Positions 28,855 through 37,144 of a DNA stretch of 64,000 bases are shown here, piece after piece. Below the pieces are notes generated by a model. It was not told the origin of the DNA. It was given only the letters and a program-made list of their open reading frames with translations, and made no database searches. Origin of the DNA: Anaerohalosphaeraceae bacterium (GTDB lineage Bacteria; Planctomycetota; Phycisphaerae; Sedimentisphaerales; UBA12454); the NCBI GenBank assembly GCA_021108375.1, contig JAIORA010000015.1, positions 23,540-87,539 of the forward strand, given 5' to 3'. Position 1 is the first letter of the stretch, and each line of letters opens with the position of its first letter. A program made the position numbers and the translations under genes.

Positions 28855-29229
28855 CTATATTTTGTTTATCATATCTTTTATTTTCGATAACTCTTTCGCT
28901 GACACCTTTTTTGCTGACAGCGCCTGCATTACCAGCTTTTCCGCCGAGCCTGCAAAAGCCTTTTCGAGCAAATCGCCGACAAGCTGTTTTTGAGTTATAT
29001 CCTGACTGACAGCCGAATGATAAATATGCCTTACGTCAGATTCATCACGAACCAGCAGGCCCTTGTCAGTCATTATCTGCATCAGTTTCAATGTCGTTGT
29101 ATAGCCGGTTTTGTGAATTTTGTTTATCTCATCGTTAACCTGCCGAACAGTGCTTGGGCCTTTGCCCCAAAGAACACTCAAAATTGCCAGCTCCTTTTCG
29201 GTCGGGCCATTAACTTTATTTCTTGCCAT
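28855..29229 (-). CDS. BlaI/MecI/CopY-family repressor
   Basis: Winged-helix repressor of 124 residues. PTEKELAILSVLWGKGPSTV starts the DNA-binding domain, TGYTTTLKLMQIM is the recognition-helix region, and the C-terminal helices mediate dimerisation. It precedes the M56 gene by ten bases; in BlaI/BlaR1 systems the membrane peptidase inactivates the repressor. Two inverted repeats directly upstream are likely operators, so the pair should be autoregulated. No beta-lactamase lies nearby; the regulated target may be the M56 gene itself or distant genes. Confidence 0.92.
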   Translation of the reverse strand: MARNKVNGPTEKELAILSVLWGKGPSTVRQVNDEINKIHKTGYTTTLKLMQIMTDKGLLVRDESDVRHIYHSAVSQDITQKQLVGDLLEKAFAGSAEKLVMQALSAKKVSAKELSKIKDMINKI

Positions 29230-29274
29230 AACAACAGACCTCCATATTAAATTTCCATTACAAAAAAGATGCTA

Positions 29275-29311
29275 TACGAAAACTTTCGTAGTGTCAACGA
29301 AAAAATTCGTA
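29275..29311. promoter_or_regulatory. Tandem BlaI-type operators
   Basis: A perfect inverted repeat TACGAAAACTTTCGTA (29275-29290) is followed by a second copy AACGAAAAAATTCGTA (29296-29311) with one end mismatch. Centres are 21 bases apart, two helical turns, 46 and 67 bases upstream of the blaI-like start. The half-site TACGAA differs from the classical BlaI TACA but has the same two-fold layout. Confidence 0.75.
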
Positions 29312-29359
29312 CTTCTGAGATTTTTTTGAAATATTTTTTGTATTCCCTCACAATCGACG

Positions 29360-29394
29360 AAAAAAGAGGCTGGCTCATATGCTAAACCAGCCTC
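29360..29394 (-). terminator. Strong minus-strand intrinsic terminator
   Basis: On the minus strand GAGGCTGG, a 13-base loop and CCAGCCTC are followed by TTTTTT. It sits just upstream of the BlaI promoter region, so it may insulate that operon from transcription arriving from the lpx block, or end an unseen transcript. Confidence 0.65.
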
Positions 29395-29568
29395 CGAAGG
29401 AGGAAAAGATTGTGATGTCAAATGCTACACGTCTATTCATATGGACTCTGCTGACTGAAAAATGTTACCCGTTTTTTTTAAAAAAATAAAAAAATTATCC
29501 ACTCTAATTTCATAACCCTCATTTTTACCGGACAAAGGCGGTTTTTGTGTTAAAACAGGCAAATTGCG

Positions 29569-29597
29569 TTGACTTTTCTGCCTTTATTTGCTCTAAT
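29569..29597 (+). promoter_or_regulatory. Sigma70-type promoter of the PEP-CTERM gene
   Basis: TTGACT (29569-29574) and TCTAAT (29592-29597) are separated by 17 bases. The 5' leader before the GTG start at 29744 is about 140 bases. The rest of the 29312-29743 gap shows no further recognised feature. Confidence 0.55.
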
Positions 29598-29743
29598 AGC
29601 ACCATAGAAGTATTTCTCTCCAAAATGGGGGCAGAGAAAGTAACAAAACTTTCAGTGGCTTTTAGCAAATTTAAAATGGGGCAAAAAACCACAATCACAG
29701 TGCAAAGATACTACGCTTGGATGAAACTAAATGGGGTGTAATA

Positions 29744-30307
29744 GTGAAAGTTTTATCAGCCACACTAACAATTTGCTGTCTGCTACTCCTTGCCGAATCG
29801 GCCTATTCGCAGAAAAGCAACTACGCAATACTCGTACAGGAAAGTCCTGTCGGAGCAGGGTCGATAACGCCCGGACTCGGAATGCACAGTTTCGGTGAGA
29901 ACGAAACCATCACGCTGAACACCGTCCCGAAACCTGGCTATCACTTTGTGTACTGGCTTGGCGATGTCAGCGAACCGACAAAAAACCGGACAACACTTTC
30001 TATCAACGGGCCTAAAATCGTTATCGCTGTTTTTGAACGAGATTCATACGAATTGTCTGCGTCAGCAACTGCCGCTACAGGAAACAGCCCGACGTATCTT
30101 ACGCCACGACATCATAATATCAGCTCGGCATCTTTTTCGGGAGGCAGCGGAAAACCGCCCAACCCAACTCCACCGCCGGGACCGCCGCCGATAGACCCGC
30201 CACCGGAACCCGTGCCGGAACCAACTACAATTGTGATACTCGCGGTAGGTGCTTGTTGTGCCATCAGCAATAAAAGAAAACATTTAAAGACAACAACCAG
30301 TCATTGA
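29744..30307 (+). CDS. Secreted PEP-CTERM protein with an InlB-B-like repeat
   Basis: About 187 residues. Signal peptide ends near AYSQ. A single beta-rich module (GSITPGLGMHSFGENETITL, then GYHFVYWLGDV) resembles the 'bacterial repeat' of InlB-B/Flg_new type: thermally simple, surface-exposed. A proline-rich linker leads to PVPEPTTIVILAVGACCA and a basic tail, the PEP-CTERM sorting signal read by exosortase. The start is taken as GTG at 29744, with GGGGTG upstream and the signal peptide beginning at once; an earlier TTG adds nine residues. No exosortase is in the window. Confidence 0.8.
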   Translation: MKVLSATLTICCLLLLAESAYSQKSNYAILVQESPVGAGSITPGLGMHSFGENETITLNTVPKPGYHFVYWLGDVSEPTKNRTTLSINGPKIVIAVFERDSYELSASATAATGNSPTYLTPRHHNISSASFSGGSGKPPNPTPPPGPPPIDPPPEPVPEPTTIVILAVGACCAISNKRKHLKTTTSH

Positions 30308-30463
30308 TTTTAAGCAAACTTATTCCAGCCGATAAGTAAATAAAATTTAGGAACGCAGGAGGCAGAAAATTTAGATTTTAATCGTTGTGGTAAACATTGA
30401 GGCCTGATCCCCGGAACACTTTTTTATTACAGCCAATAAATTTTCTGTCAGCGGGAGAGAGGA

Positions 30464-30501
30464 TGGTCGATGGCTTAAGGAACCATCGGCCAATTTTTTT
30501 T
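30464..30501 (+). terminator. Intrinsic terminator downstream of the PEP-CTERM gene
   Basis: TGGTCGATGG (30464-30473) pairs with CCATCGGCCA (30483-30492), with one G-U pair and a nine-base loop, followed by eight T. It lies 157 bases past the stop, near the convergent lpxA end at 30602. Nothing else is recognised in 30308-30601. Confidence 0.7.
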
Positions 30502-30601
30502 ATATTCAATGAATTTATACCTATCCCAAAACTATCATTTTTAACGCTCTGAGTGTATTAACGTTACTTCCCAGACGTTTTGGGATGGCTTTTAACAAAA
30601 A

Positions 30602-31408
30602 TCAACTACGGAAGGTCTCGAGATACCTGCCATATCGATGCTTGCTGCTGTTTATTATTGTCTGGGCCATCGCCCTTGCATTTTCATCTATGCCATCTTC
30701 TGCAAGAACAGCTTTTGCATTTTCAAGAAGCGGACTCTCCTGTCTGAAAAGTTTTTTGAACGTTCTGAAGATTTCCTTTTGCTGCCGCTCGCTCAGGCCG
30801 GAACGCATTAGTCCTCTTTTATTAATCGACCGCACCTCAGGCGGATAATGGCCGCTAACAATAACGTAAGGCGGCACGTCGCGATTCAAACCGGAAAACC
30901 CCGCCGCGTAACTCCACTTACCTATCGTAACGAACTGGTGTATCTGAACGGTGCCACTGAGCCAGACACCGGTTTCAATTTTGCAATGGCCGCTAACTTG
31001 CGTGCTGTTGCTTATAACAGCCTTATCTTCAATAACACAATCGTGGCCGATATGAACGCCAATCATAATCATATTATTATCACCCACTTTGGTAATGCCG
31101 TCAGCGTAAATACTTGGATGAATGGTAACGTGTTCACGAATGGTATTGCCGTTGCCGATTTCGAGTTTGCCGAAAGGCGTATCGAGATTAGCGCCGAGCA
31201 TCTGCGGATTTCTGCCGATAACGGAGCTGGCATAAAATATGTTATCGCTGCCGACTTTGATATTTTTGCCGATAACAACATTAGCATCAAGTACACAACC
31301 CGAACCGATTATAGTGCTTGAATCGATAAAACAGTTAGCTCCTATTGTAACATCGTCACCAATTTCAGCGGACTTTGCAATCACAGCAGTTTGATGAATT
31401 TTGCTCAT
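30602..31408 (-). CDS. lpxA: UDP-N-acetylglucosamine O-acyltransferase LpxA
   Basis: First step of lipid A synthesis: moves a 3-hydroxyacyl chain from ACP to UDP-GlcNAc. 268 residues. A left-handed parallel beta-helix made of hexapeptide repeats (IGDDVT, IGANCF, VIGKNI) spans most of the protein, with a C-terminal helical part. The catalytic histidine lies in IGVHIGHDCVI. It is the last gene of the lpxD, lpxC-fabZ, lpxA run. Confidence 0.95.
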   Translation of the reverse strand: MSKIHQTAVIAKSAEIGDDVTIGANCFIDSSTIIGSGCVLDANVVIGKNIKVGSDNIFYASSVIGRNPQMLGANLDTPFGKLEIGNGNTIREHVTIHPSIYADGITKVGDNNMIMIGVHIGHDCVIEDKAVISNSTQVSGHCKIETGVWLSGTVQIHQFVTIGKWSYAAGFSGLNRDVPPYVIVSGHYPPEVRSINKRGLMRSGLSERQQKEIFRTFKKLFRQESPLLENAKAVLAEDGIDENARAMAQTIINSSKHRYGRYLETFRS

Positions 31409-31443
31409 TACTTTTTGAAACCTCGAATATAATAATTTTACTA

Positions 31444-32754
31444 CTAAACAACATCGTCATCGACAAGCATAAATTTGATGTCCGCCTCAGCCGCTTTTAC
31501 CGAACCAACCATCGCCCTGCAACGGCATATCGCGGTTCGATTCTTTGCCCTTATGGTTTCAGCAATCAATATAAGCTGGTCGCCCGGCACTACCGCTTTA
31601 CGCAATTTTACCGAATCCATTCCAAGCAGCACAGCAAGCCTGCCGGTATTTTCGAGCGTCTGCGCAAAAAGCAAGCCGGAAACCTGTGCCATTGCTTCGA
31701 GAATTAAAACGCCGGGCATTATAGGCGTACCTGGAAAATGTCCCTGAAAAAACAACTCGTTATACGTTACGTTCTTCACACCCTTAATCGACTTGACACC
31801 GTTAATTTCTATAACCTTATCCACTAACAAAAACGGATAACGGTGCGGCAGTATTTTTTGTATCCTTCTGATATCGAGAATCGCATCTGTCCCAACCTTG
31901 GCAACTCTATCGGCATTACCCGCCTGTTCAAAAATTTTCGCCGCAAGTTTTTGATTCAGACGATGCCCACTCTTATAGGCAACAATCCTGCCCTTTATAC
32001 GCCTTCCCGCCAATCCCAAATCGCCTATCAGGTCAACAATCTTATGCCTGACACATTCATCCGGAAAGCGGAAGCTGTTTTTAATCGGCCCATCGGAACT
32101 TATCACGAGAATTTCCTTTGGACTAAGGTGCGTCCCTATGCCGCTTGCCTGAAACTGTTTAGCCTCGGCCTCAAGCAGGAACGTTCTTGCCGGAGCAAGG
32201 TTCTGCTCAAAATAATCCGTTGTCAACTCGCAGCTGAAGAGCTGTTTTCCTACGCCGGTATGCTTTGTGTAATCCATTTCATAAGTTATCTGCAAACCAT
32301 CGCCATCGTATGGAAGCGCGTAAATATACGAGCCGCCTTCAGAGATGCTGATTTCTTCTGAAATGACAAATTCTTTTTTCGCTGAAGCCTGCTCAGTAAA
32401 GCCGACCTTTTTAAGAGCCTTAAAATATTCCCCACTGCCCCCGTCGAAGCCGGGCATCTCCGGGCCTTGCACTTCTATTATGAGGTTATCTATTTCGAGT
32501 GCATTTATCGCGGCCATACAATGTTCGATTGTCTCCACGCTCGCTGAGCCTTTTTGCAAAGCGGTTCGCCTGGCCCGTTCCGTCACATTGGTAATAACGG
32601 CAGGAATTTTTACAGGCACATCGAGGTCTGTTCGCACAAACACAATCCCCGTATCCGCCGGCCCCGGCCGAAACAACACCTTTGCCTCAACACCTCCGAA
32701 CATCCCCTTGCCGGCGAGTCCTGTTTCTTCAGCTATTGTTTTTTGCGGCTTCAA
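31444..32754 (-). CDS. lpxC-fabZ: Bifunctional LpxC-FabZ: UDP-3-O-acyl-GlcNAc deacetylase / 3-hydroxyacyl-ACP dehydratase
   Basis: One 436-residue chain. Residues 1 to about 285 are LpxC, the committed zinc deacetylase of lipid A synthesis: EHCMAAINAL (zinc His) and HKIVDLIGDLGL (zinc His/Asp) with a later catalytic His in YKSGH. Residues about 290-436 are FabZ: LPHRYPFLLVDKV, FFQGHFPGTPIMPGV (catalytic His) and LEAMAQ (catalytic Glu). This fusion is known from Bacteroidetes, Chlorobi and planctomycetes. The start is TTG, 26 bases inside lpxD; it places QKTI at the normal LpxC N-terminus. Confidence 0.95.
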   Translation of the reverse strand: MKPQKTIAEETGLAGKGMFGGVEAKVLFRPGPADTGIVFVRTDLDVPVKIPAVITNVTERARRTALQKGSASVETIEHCMAAINALEIDNLIIEVQGPEMPGFDGGSGEYFKALKKVGFTEQASAKKEFVISEEISISEGGSYIYALPYDGDGLQITYEMDYTKHTGVGKQLFSCELTTDYFEQNLAPARTFLLEAEAKQFQASGIGTHLSPKEILVISSDGPIKNSFRFPDECVRHKIVDLIGDLGLAGRRIKGRIVAYKSGHRLNQKLAAKIFEQAGNADRVAKVGTDAILDIRRIQKILPHRYPFLLVDKVIEINGVKSIKGVKNVTYNELFFQGHFPGTPIMPGVLILEAMAQVSGLLFAQTLENTGRLAVLLGMDSVKLRKAVVPGDQLILIAETIRAKNRTAICRCRAMVGSVKAAEADIKFMLVDDDVV

Positions 32755-33787
32755 GTTTCTCTACTTTCTTAGTAAGCTGCTTCAATTGTTTAATCATACC
32801 CGGCAGTTTTTGCGTAGCGAGTACCTGCCTGATTTTTTCTTTGGCATCTATTGCCGGCGTCCCTACACATTCGCTACCAGCCGGAATGTTATTTATTACA
32901 CCTGCTTGTGCGCCTATCTTCGCCCCATCACCAATTTCAACGTGATTTCTCACGCCGACCTGACCGGCAAGTATAACGCCGTTACCGATTTTACTACTGC
33001 CAGCAACTGCGACCTGAGCCACAATCAACGAACATTTTCCAATGGTAACATTATGCGCGATTTGAACCTGATTGTCCGTCTTTGTCCCCGCCCCGATTAC
33101 GGTATTGCCGAACTTGGCTCTGTCAATACAACAACCTGCCCCAATATCGACAAAGTCCTCTATCAGCACTCCGCCGGTATGTGGTATAAACTTATGCTGG
33201 CCGTTGAGATAGGAATAGCCAAATCCCATCGAGCCAATAGTGCTATTGGCACCTATGACACAGTTGTTGCCGATAACGCAGTTATGATAAACGACAACGT
33301 TGCTTTCGAGTCTGCTTCTGGAACCGATTTTTGTATTCTGGTCAATTTTGCAACCCGGACTAATAATTGTCTTCGCGCCGATTTCAACGCCGGCAGCTAT
33401 AAAAACCAACGGCCCTATCGACGCTGTCGGGTCAACCGATGCTTCCGAATCAACTACCGCACTGGGATGGATGCCCGGCTTTGGCGGGGTAAGCTCCGGC
33501 ATAAATTTTGCGAGGGTCTCGATAACCGCCGCATCTACATTTTTTACAACGAGCAACGGCATAGGCGCATTATCAACTTTTCTATTCACGAGTACTGCGC
33601 CCGCTTTACTGGCCGGAATGTCCTGAACGTATTTCTCTTCTGAGACAAACGCGATTTCAGATGCACAGGCAGATTTTATCGGTGCCATCGCGACAATCTC
33701 AGCCGTACCGTCCCCGACAAGCTCGGCTTTGCAAATCTCGGCAAGCTGACTAACGGCAAAAACTTTGTTTTGTTTTTCTCTAACCAT
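32729..33787 (-). CDS. lpxD: UDP-3-O-acylglucosamine N-acyltransferase LpxD
   Basis: Third lipid A enzyme: N-acylates UDP-3-O-acyl-glucosamine. 352 residues. An N-terminal uridine-binding domain (to about 105) precedes the hexapeptide beta-helix (IGPLVF, IGAKTI, IGNNCVIGAN), with the catalytic histidine in QIAHNVTIG, and a C-terminal coiled helix. It overlaps the LpxC-FabZ gene by 26 bases. lpxB and lpxK are not in the window. Confidence 0.95.
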   Translation of the reverse strand: MVREKQNKVFAVSQLAEICKAELVGDGTAEIVAMAPIKSACASEIAFVSEEKYVQDIPASKAGAVLVNRKVDNAPMPLLVVKNVDAAVIETLAKFMPELTPPKPGIHPSAVVDSEASVDPTASIGPLVFIAAGVEIGAKTIISPGCKIDQNTKIGSRSRLESNVVVYHNCVIGNNCVIGANSTIGSMGFGYSYLNGQHKFIPHTGGVLIEDFVDIGAGCCIDRAKFGNTVIGAGTKTDNQVQIAHNVTIGKCSLIVAQVAVAGSSKIGNGVILAGQVGVRNHVEIGDGAKIGAQAGVINNIPAGSECVGTPAIDAKEKIRQVLATQKLPGMIKQLKQLTKKVEKLEAAKNNS

Positions 33788-34031
33788 TTGCTATATACCT
33801 AATAACACCAATTTAATACTATTTTAGTTCTACCTTTTCATCGAACCTCCCGATTCATCAGGGGGTTTCAGTTAGCCCTGCCATTACTATGGCAGGGCTT
33901 GTTTTTAGAAGTTATCCCAAAATATCTGAGAAGTAGATTTATCGGGATTCCTTAGCTTCACCTTTTTACTTTAAACTTTTAAGTTTTTTTCTCTGTGTAC
34001 TCTGTGGTGAGAAAACAACTCTCGCATCGCA
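33788..34031. repeat. Intergenic repeats between lpxD and ompH
   Basis: Holds a TTAG-type hairpin (33871-33905, stem CCCTGCC/GGCAGGG, loop ATTACTAT) preceded by the fragment CGATTCATCAGGGGGTTTCAG, and a short unit of the 'CTCTGTG' family near 33990-34015. No gene is seen. Confidence 0.7.
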
Positions 34032-34640
34032 CTATTTGCCCATAGCTTCAAGCACTTCTGCTGTTATATCGAGAGACTTGTTATAGTATAAAAGTTTGTG
34101 CGTCTTGGTAGTCATTATAAAATCGGAAGGATTCTGCGGAGGGGGTACCACCTCCGGCATATTCAGGTAATTGTCATCGCGACTAACAACCATACCAAGC
34201 CCCCTATCCTGGGCAATTTTAGAAATCACCTCGATAATTTTACCATAAATTTTCTCTTTGCCCTGTATTTCCTTAAACACTATCGCCTGCTGGAAAAATT
34301 CCTGTTTTGTTTCAAAGCTCGACTGCTTAAGCATTATGCTTTGCAGCAAGTTAAGATAATCATCGCTTCCGGGCTTGCGTTTTTCCAGAGCGGCTTTGTC
34401 ATTTGCTATTTCCTGCTCGATACTCTTAAGCTCATTAATTTTTTTCTCACCGTCGGCGGTCAGTGCTTTTTCGACCTCATCTTTCATAGCGCAATTCTCA
34501 AAAACCTCTCTTATACTCACAATACCTATTTTGGGCGGAGCAAACTGTTTTTCTTTAGCGGCCTGTGTATATTCAAAACCGACAATCGACAACCCGAAAA
34601 TACAAAGAACTATTGCTAATGTGATGTTTTTTGTTTTCAT
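34032..34640 (-). CDS. OmpH/Skp-family periplasmic chaperone
   Basis: 202 residues. A signal peptide ends near the TQAA that precedes KEKQFAPPK. A short beta part (KIGIVSIREVFENC) and a long charged coiled coil (about 55-150) form the usual tentacle, followed by a C-terminal beta segment (GLGMVVSRDDNYL). Skp/OmpH proteins hold unfolded outer-membrane beta-barrels in the periplasm and are commonly encoded between bamA and lpxD, exactly as here. Low sequence conservation keeps the exact gene name open. Confidence 0.87.
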   Translation of the reverse strand: MKTKNITLAIVLCIFGLSIVGFEYTQAAKEKQFAPPKIGIVSIREVFENCAMKDEVEKALTADGEKKINELKSIEQEIANDKAALEKRKPGSDDYLNLLQSIMLKQSSFETKQEFFQQAIVFKEIQGKEKIYGKIIEVISKIAQDRGLGMVVSRDDNYLNMPEVVPPPQNPSDFIMTTKTHKLLYYNKSLDITAEVLEAMGK

Positions 34641-34678
34641 ATTTTTCCTTCCTTAATAAAATTGTTGTATAATTTGCT

Positions 34679-34711
34679 GTCATTGCGAGGCCGCAAGGCC
34701 GTGGCAATCTC
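34679..34711. repeat. CATTGCGAGG palindrome (family A)
   Basis: GTCATTGCGAGGCC-GCAA-GGCCGTGGCAATCTC. The inner stem GGCC/GGCC closes a GCAA tetraloop, and the outer arm GATTGCC-type bases pair with GCAAT. Other copies are at 40750, 42280, 47646, 51959 and 63688. Confidence 0.75.
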
Positions 34712-34751
34712 TTTTTTGTAACTCAAAACTATTTACGCGACTACAAGGCGA

Positions 34752-37091
34752 TTAAAACAGTCTTCCGACAGAAAAGCTGAAGAACTCGGTATCGTCTTCA
34801 CCGTTTTTCATAATCGGTGTCGCTATTTCAAACCGCATAGGAACTTCTCCGAACCACTGCGGTATCATAATTTGCACTCCTATACCGACTGATGCCCTGA
34901 CTCCGCCGGTATCTATAATACCGGTATCAGCAAAGAACAACCCTGCAAGATTATCACTACCTAACGGCAGAATAACTTCGCCGGACGCAGTTGCTATCCA
35001 GTCGCTGCCGACAGGGTCGTTGTCCGGGCCTGAACGTTTGCTTATACCTCTATAAGCAAAACCTCTTACACTGCCCGAACCGCCAGCGTAAAATTTCTCG
35101 AACAGCGGAGCATCTCCAACGATAGTCCCAGCCATAAATTTCATTTCCAGTATCGTCTTCCGCCGGGCAATATCTTCTTTGAGAACTTTGTACTTACGAT
35201 AGCTTGCCGAAAGCACACCAAACGTATGGTCTCCGCCGACCTGCTCGTAGCTCATCTCATAACCGTAACCTTTGCTCGGATTGGTTCGACTATCGGTTGC
35301 ATCCCGACCAAAACTAAGCTTTACACCCGCAAGCAGATTATCGCCTTTAATATCTCTTACTTCCTTCGGAGCGTCGTTATCAATACTTTCGATACCAACA
35401 TTTTCAAGCCGAAAAGCGAGACCTCTATACTTGCCCTGCTTTAGCCTTTTCACATATCCGAGACGGCCGCTAAGCCTCTCCTCATCATAACTTTCCCGAC
35501 CTCGCTGCCAACTCGAACCAGAAATACTCTTTGAAATCGGCTTGTCATTAAGATATGGCTCGGTAAAAGAAATTGAATATCTGCTTATTTTGGTACCGGG
35601 TTCCAGAGCTATTCGGAATCGCTGGCCAGCGCCTTTGAACGCATCATCTGAGAAAAACTTTCGCCACGATTTAGGCCATTTCTTTGAATCAAAATTCCGC
35701 TGCTCGTAAACCACCTGCCCAATTGCCCCATCAGTAGAGCTAATTCCCGCACCAAATATTATCGAGCCAGTCTTGCCTTCCTTTATCCTTACCTCGGCAT
35801 CTTTCTGCCCCGGCTCTTCGCCAACGGGAGTTATCGTTACCGACTCGGTATAGACGCTTGACTTGACAAATTTCTCAAGCTCGCCCTGTCCATCTCCGCG
35901 GGCAATATCCGCGTTATACCATTCGCCCGGCTTGAATTCCTCTTCGTCGAGAACCCTGCGAACAACTTTATCCTGCACCGTCTTGTTGCCGGAGATACTG
36001 ACTTTGCCTATGCGAAAACGCTGACCTTCTTCAATATTGAACTCAGCGTTAATTCTGTCCTGGCCGATAAAACGCCTCTTATTCTCAACCGTTACTTCAA
36101 TAAAACCAATTTGACGGTAAGCACTGAGAACATTGTCTCTATCATATTCTGCTTTTTCATCGCTGTAAAACTGCTCCTTTTCCAACCTGAAATCCGTCAT
36201 CAGGTTGGCATCGCTCAAAAACTCATTACCTGAAAACAGAATTTCCTCGACCATATACTCCCTGCCTTCGGTAATTTCAAAAGTTATCTCGGACTTTTTA
36301 TTATTAGAGCTGTAACTAACCTGTGATAACACTTTGGTATCAAGATAGCCGAGCCTGTCGTAGGCCTTTTGAATCTTGACAACATCATCGTCGAGTTTTT
36401 TCTGTGAAAAATAATTCTGTATCACAAGAAAAGTTTTCGGCTTACTCTTAACCGCTTTCAAAAGCTCTCTTCTTGATATATTTATATTGCCTTTGAAGTA
36501 CGTTTTTTTTATCTTCACTCGCGTACCTTCGCTGATACTGTAATGAAGCTGGCCACGCTCTATTTGCGAATCATCAAAAGAAACCTGTACAAAGGGATAC
36601 CCCTTTTTGTTATAATGCTCAGTAAGTTTTTCAGCGCCAGCAGCGGCAGTAAACTTATCCAGATAATCTCCCCTGCTAAAACCGATTTCCTCAGCGAGTT
36701 TCTTTTGGCTGTATTTATCATTGCCGGCGAAAGTTATCTGTCGAATAACATTTTTTTCCTTCACTACAAACGTCAGTATAACTTTACCGTCGGAATGAGC
36801 AAGATTGTAATAGACGTATTCAATACCTTTGAGAGTTGCTATCCTGCGAACATCTTCCTGAACTTCGGCAACGCTGAACGTCTGTCCGACCTTACTGCGT
36901 GTCATCGCCAGAATCTTACCGCGACGGACATATACATTTCCAGCCGTTTCAATGCTGCCGATAGTAATGCCCTCAAAAGCCGCCGCATCGACAGGCTCGG
37001 CCGCTCGACCGAAACCCGCAAAAAACAGCAGCGATAAAACACCAATCGCTGAAATAGTTAACCATATCCTGCCAGGCTGTTTATATAACAT
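34752..37091 (-). CDS. bamA: Outer-membrane protein assembly factor BamA
   Basis: Central pore of the BAM complex that folds beta-barrels into the outer membrane. 779 residues: signal peptide (to about 30, GRAAEP), POTRA domains over about 40-440 (for example IGSIETAGNVYVRRGKI, EILFSGNEFLSDANLM, IGKVSISGNKTVQDKVV), then the Omp85 barrel from about 450 with GGSGSVRGFAYRG (the conserved VRGF/Y lid-lock motif). It ends in Phe (VGRLF), the usual barrel signature. Followed by ompH and lpx genes. Confidence 0.95.
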   Translation of the reverse strand: MLYKQPGRIWLTISAIGVLSLLFFAGFGRAAEPVDAAAFEGITIGSIETAGNVYVRRGKILAMTRSKVGQTFSVAEVQEDVRRIATLKGIEYVYYNLAHSDGKVILTFVVKEKNVIRQITFAGNDKYSQKKLAEEIGFSRGDYLDKFTAAAGAEKLTEHYNKKGYPFVQVSFDDSQIERGQLHYSISEGTRVKIKKTYFKGNINISRRELLKAVKSKPKTFLVIQNYFSQKKLDDDVVKIQKAYDRLGYLDTKVLSQVSYSSNNKKSEITFEITEGREYMVEEILFSGNEFLSDANLMTDFRLEKEQFYSDEKAEYDRDNVLSAYRQIGFIEVTVENKRRFIGQDRINAEFNIEEGQRFRIGKVSISGNKTVQDKVVRRVLDEEEFKPGEWYNADIARGDGQGELEKFVKSSVYTESVTITPVGEEPGQKDAEVRIKEGKTGSIIFGAGISSTDGAIGQVVYEQRNFDSKKWPKSWRKFFSDDAFKGAGQRFRIALEPGTKISRYSISFTEPYLNDKPISKSISGSSWQRGRESYDEERLSGRLGYVKRLKQGKYRGLAFRLENVGIESIDNDAPKEVRDIKGDNLLAGVKLSFGRDATDSRTNPSKGYGYEMSYEQVGGDHTFGVLSASYRKYKVLKEDIARRKTILEMKFMAGTIVGDAPLFEKFYAGGSGSVRGFAYRGISKRSGPDNDPVGSDWIATASGEVILPLGSDNLAGLFFADTGIIDTGGVRASVGIGVQIMIPQWFGEVPMRFEIATPIMKNGEDDTEFFSFSVGRLF

Positions 37092-37144
37092 AAAATCCCT
37101 TTCTCTTTTGTTTTTCAGAGCAGGCCTACAAACCGTTTTAGCGA

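Noticed and set aside
29547..29741. 64-codon plus-strand frame before the PEP-CTERM gene
   Set aside because: Contains the best promoter of that gene and has no ribosome-binding site or family features; a leader peptide cannot be excluded.
31843..33643. Long plus-strand frames opposite lpxC-fabZ and lpxD
   Set aside because: Hexapeptide repeats of lpxD and strong motifs of lpxC-fabZ lie on the minus strand; the plus frames are by-products of codon bias.
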